Origin: Halothece sp. MAG
GTDB taxonomy: Bacteria > Cyanobacteriota > Cyanobacteriia > Cyanobacteriales > Rubidibacteraceae
DNA: 6,922 bases
Assembly: GCA_018610095.1 (NCBI GenBank)
Contig: JAHEOB010000220.1
Span: forward strand, 1 to 6,922
Direction: 5' to 3'
Shown: positions 5,366-6,922 of the stretch, in pieces
Layout of the letters: each line of letters begins with the position of its first letter
Numbering within the stretch: position 1 is the first letter of the stretch
Translations under genes and position numbers: made by a program
The notes under the pieces: generated by a model
What the model saw: only the letters and a program-made list of their open reading frames with translations
Database searches by the model: none
What the model was told of the DNA's origin: nothing

Positions 5366-5652
5366 AGTTACGATGTATCCTTTTTACAAGCTACGACTTT
5401 CAAGATTCATTGCAGTTCCAAGTAGTGATTAAAGATTATCCCCAACTGAGAGGATGATAAAATTTTGACGCAATTGGAATAGCAATTGATCACTTCTACT
5501 TTTTCTATGGTAAGACACTTAAGGATAAGCAACGAAGCAAAGCCAATACTGATTTAAACTCTAAGATTGATCAGTGGCATTTGTGAAAATTTTGATATCA
5601 CGAAATTGTTGTAATTGATTTCATTTAAAGCTGTTATTAGCCCTATTTTTTT
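5366..5652. promoter_or_regulatory. Divergent promoter region between vipp1 and the symporter
   Basis: This 287-bp AT-rich stretch has no credible gene and must hold the start signals for both neighbours. Visible elements are a GCAATTG direct repeat (5470-5476 and 5482-5488, start-to-start 12 bases), ATTGATCA at 5485-5492 and again at 5566-5573, AAAATTTTGA at 5459-5468 and again at 5586-5595, and an imperfect inverted repeat TTTGTGA / TCACGAAA (5580-5605). On the minus strand GATAAT (complement of 5435-5440) could be a vipp1 -10 box, without a good -35. No clear sigma-70 promoter can be fixed for the symporter. Confidence 0.4.
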
Positions 5653-6922
5653 ATGCAAACGCTTGACTGGATTATTATTCTACTTTATTTGATTTTTGCC
5701 TTAGTTGTGGGAGGGATTCTTTCCAAACGAGGATCTCGTAGTTTAGTTGATTTTTTTGTCTCAGGGCGTTCCTTACCTTGGTGGTTAGCTGGAACCAGTA
5801 TGGCTGCCACAACGTTTTCCATTGATACTCCCCTCTATATTGCAGGAGTGGTTGGAGAACGAGGCATTGCTGGCAATTGGGAATGGTGGAGTTTTGGGAT
5901 TGCTCACCTCATTCTGATCTATATTTTTGCCCGTTTGTGGCGACGTTCCGAAGTCGTTACTGATGCGGAATTAATTGAATTACGTTACGGCGGACGGATG
6001 GCTGCTATTTTACGAGGAGTCAAAGCATTTTTGTTTGCGGTTCCCATTAATTGCATTGGTATTGGTTATGCCATGTTAGCAATGGTCAAAGTAGTGGAAG
6101 CACTGCAGTTATGGGAAAGTTTAGGATTTCAACCGGGACAGCAAGAACGCTTATTGAGTGTGATTGGGGTTAGTTTATTCGTTTTGCTTTACTCAGGATT
6201 ATCGGGCTTATGGGGCGTTGTTGCCACGGACTTTCTCCAATTCTTCTTAGGGCTATTTGGCGCTTTTGTAGTAGCAATTATTGCGGTTAATCATGTCGGT
6301 GGAATCCATGAATTAATGCCAATGGTCAAAGAGGAAACCAATGAGGATATTTTATTATTAATTCCCATTAAAGCTGATATCAGTTGGAATACTTTTAATC
6401 TAAGTTGGAGTGATACCGCAGGGATTAGTTTGACCATGTTCTCGGCTTATTTATTTGTGCAGTGGTGGTCTTTTCGTCGCAGTGATGGTGGCGGGGAATT
6501 TATTCAACGATTGGTAGCCGTTAAGAATGAACGAGAAGCGGAAAAAGCGGTTTGGTTATTTAATATTCTCCATTATCTGGTTCGCACTTGGCCCTGGGTG
6601 GTCGTCGCTTTAGTAGCGTTGGTGATTTATCCCAATTTAGATGATCCTGAGTTAGGCTATCCGCGCTTAATGCTGGAGTTTTTGCCTTCAGGGTTATTGG
6701 GATTAGTGGCAGCCTCCCTTGTTGCTGCATTTATGAGTACCGTTTCCACCTCCATTAATTGGGGGGCTTCTTATCTCACTAATGATTTATATCAGCGTTT
6801 TATACGACCCCATGCTAATCAACAAGAGTTAGTCTGGATGGGACGCATTTCATCAGTCGTGGTGACATTACTTGGCGCGATCGCTGCCTTTTTAGGAGAG
6901 GATGTGACAACGATTTTCCAAC
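5653..6922 (+). CDS. Sodium:solute symporter (SSS/SLC5 family), 3' partial
   Basis: From ATG 5653 an uninterrupted frame runs to the window edge, giving 423 residues of a protein that is usually 500-600 long. It belongs to the SSS family, inner-membrane carriers that use the sodium gradient to import solutes. Family landmarks are DFFVSGRSLPWWLAGTSM (33-50), ATTFSIDTP (52-60), the VTDAELIELRYGGR segment (102-115) on the cytoplasmic side after an early helix, SGLSGLWGVVATDFLQF (181-197), and AAFMSTVSTSINWGASYL (358-375), whose Ser/Thr cluster corresponds to the sodium-binding helix (TM8 of the LeuT-like core). The sequence around VQWWSFRRSDGGGEFIQRL (269-287) points to a bacterial subfamily of unknown substrate. 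No Shine-Dalgarno sequence precedes the ATG; seven T residues lie just before it (5644-5652 region). A HIP1 site lies at 6877-6884. Substrate cannot be inferred. Confidence 0.9.
   Translation, partial: MQTLDWIIILLYLIFALVVGGILSKRGSRSLVDFFVSGRSLPWWLAGTSMAATTFSIDTPLYIAGVVGERGIAGNWEWWSFGIAHLILIYIFARLWRRSEVVTDAELIELRYGGRMAAILRGVKAFLFAVPINCIGIGYAMLAMVKVVEALQLWESLGFQPGQQERLLSVIGVSLFVLLYSGLSGLWGVVATDFLQFFLGLFGAFVVAIIAVNHVGGIHELMPMVKEETNEDILLLIPIKADISWNTFNLSWSDTAGISLTMFSAYLFVQWWSFRRSDGGGEFIQRLVAVKNEREAEKAVWLFNILHYLVRTWPWVVVALVALVIYPNLDDPELGYPRLMLEFLPSGLLGLVAASLVAAFMSTVSTSINWGASYLTNDLYQRFIRPHANQQELVWMGRISSVVVTLLGAIAAFLGEDVTTIFQ

Noticed and set aside
4782..5432. A 216-codon open frame on the + strand opposite vipp1, rich in Ser, Cys and Ala
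   Set aside because: It lies antisense to a well-conserved Vipp1 coding sequence. Its composition is what the reverse complement of an Ala/Gln/Lys-rich coiled coil gives, and it shows no domain.
5507..5557. Small ORF (16 codons) starting at ATG 5507 in the divergent intergenic region
   Set aside because: Too short, no ribosome-binding site and no protein-like features.
5580..5605. CRP-type operator in TTTGTGA...TCACGAAA
   Set aside because: CRP/SyCRP1 sites need TGTGA and TCACA separated by 6 bases; here the spacing is 11, so only a generic inverted repeat is claimed.
1..6922. CRISPR array, tRNA or rRNA gene, transposase, phage or defence genes
   Set aside because: I looked for regularly spaced repeats, cloverleaf-like sequence and typical motifs on both strands and saw none.

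Overview
The window looks like chromosomal DNA from a cyanobacterium. The evidence is seven copies of the HIP1 octamer GCGATCGC in 6.9 kb, a plastid/cyanobacterial-type pyruvate dehydrogenase E2, and a Vipp1/IM30 protein. Hand-counted base composition is moderate to low in GC (about 45% in a sample line of the E2 gene). I cannot name the species; a unicellular, possibly halotolerant, low-GC cyanobacterium would fit, but that is a guess.

Layout. 1-618 (+) is the 3' part of the dihydrolipoamide acetyltransferase (E2) gene, which ends at a TAA that appears to be premature; the family's usual C-terminal tail is still readable in frame up to 666. 696-1076 (+) encodes a four-helix DUF423 membrane protein. 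1133-2143 (+) encodes an EgtD-type histidine N-alpha-methyltransferase. About 1 kb of eroded DNA follows (2144 to about 2800), holding a frameshifted TPR-protein relic (2202-2711). After it comes a small unrecognised ORF (2803-3069, +) that may be the surviving 3' end of a longer gene interrupted by three TAA codons. A hairpin and a HIP1 site separate it from a convergent PLP-dependent aminotransferase (3153-4328, -). 4487-5365 (-) encodes Vipp1/IM30 with an unusually long Ser/Gln/Glu/Pro linker before its C-terminal helix, followed by a clear hairpin terminator. A 287-bp divergent intergenic region precedes a sodium:solute symporter (5653 to the window end, +), truncated by the window edge.

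How the genes relate. This looks like a set of independent housekeeping genes, not one system: central carbon metabolism (E2), an antioxidant-precursor or betaine-type methylation step (EgtD), amino-acid transamination, thylakoid membrane maintenance (Vipp1) and sodium-coupled uptake. I see no CRISPR array, transposase, phage gene or defence cassette. The points most worth checking are the apparent nonsense codon in E2, the two decaying reading frames in the middle, and the repeat-driven growth of the Vipp1 linker.
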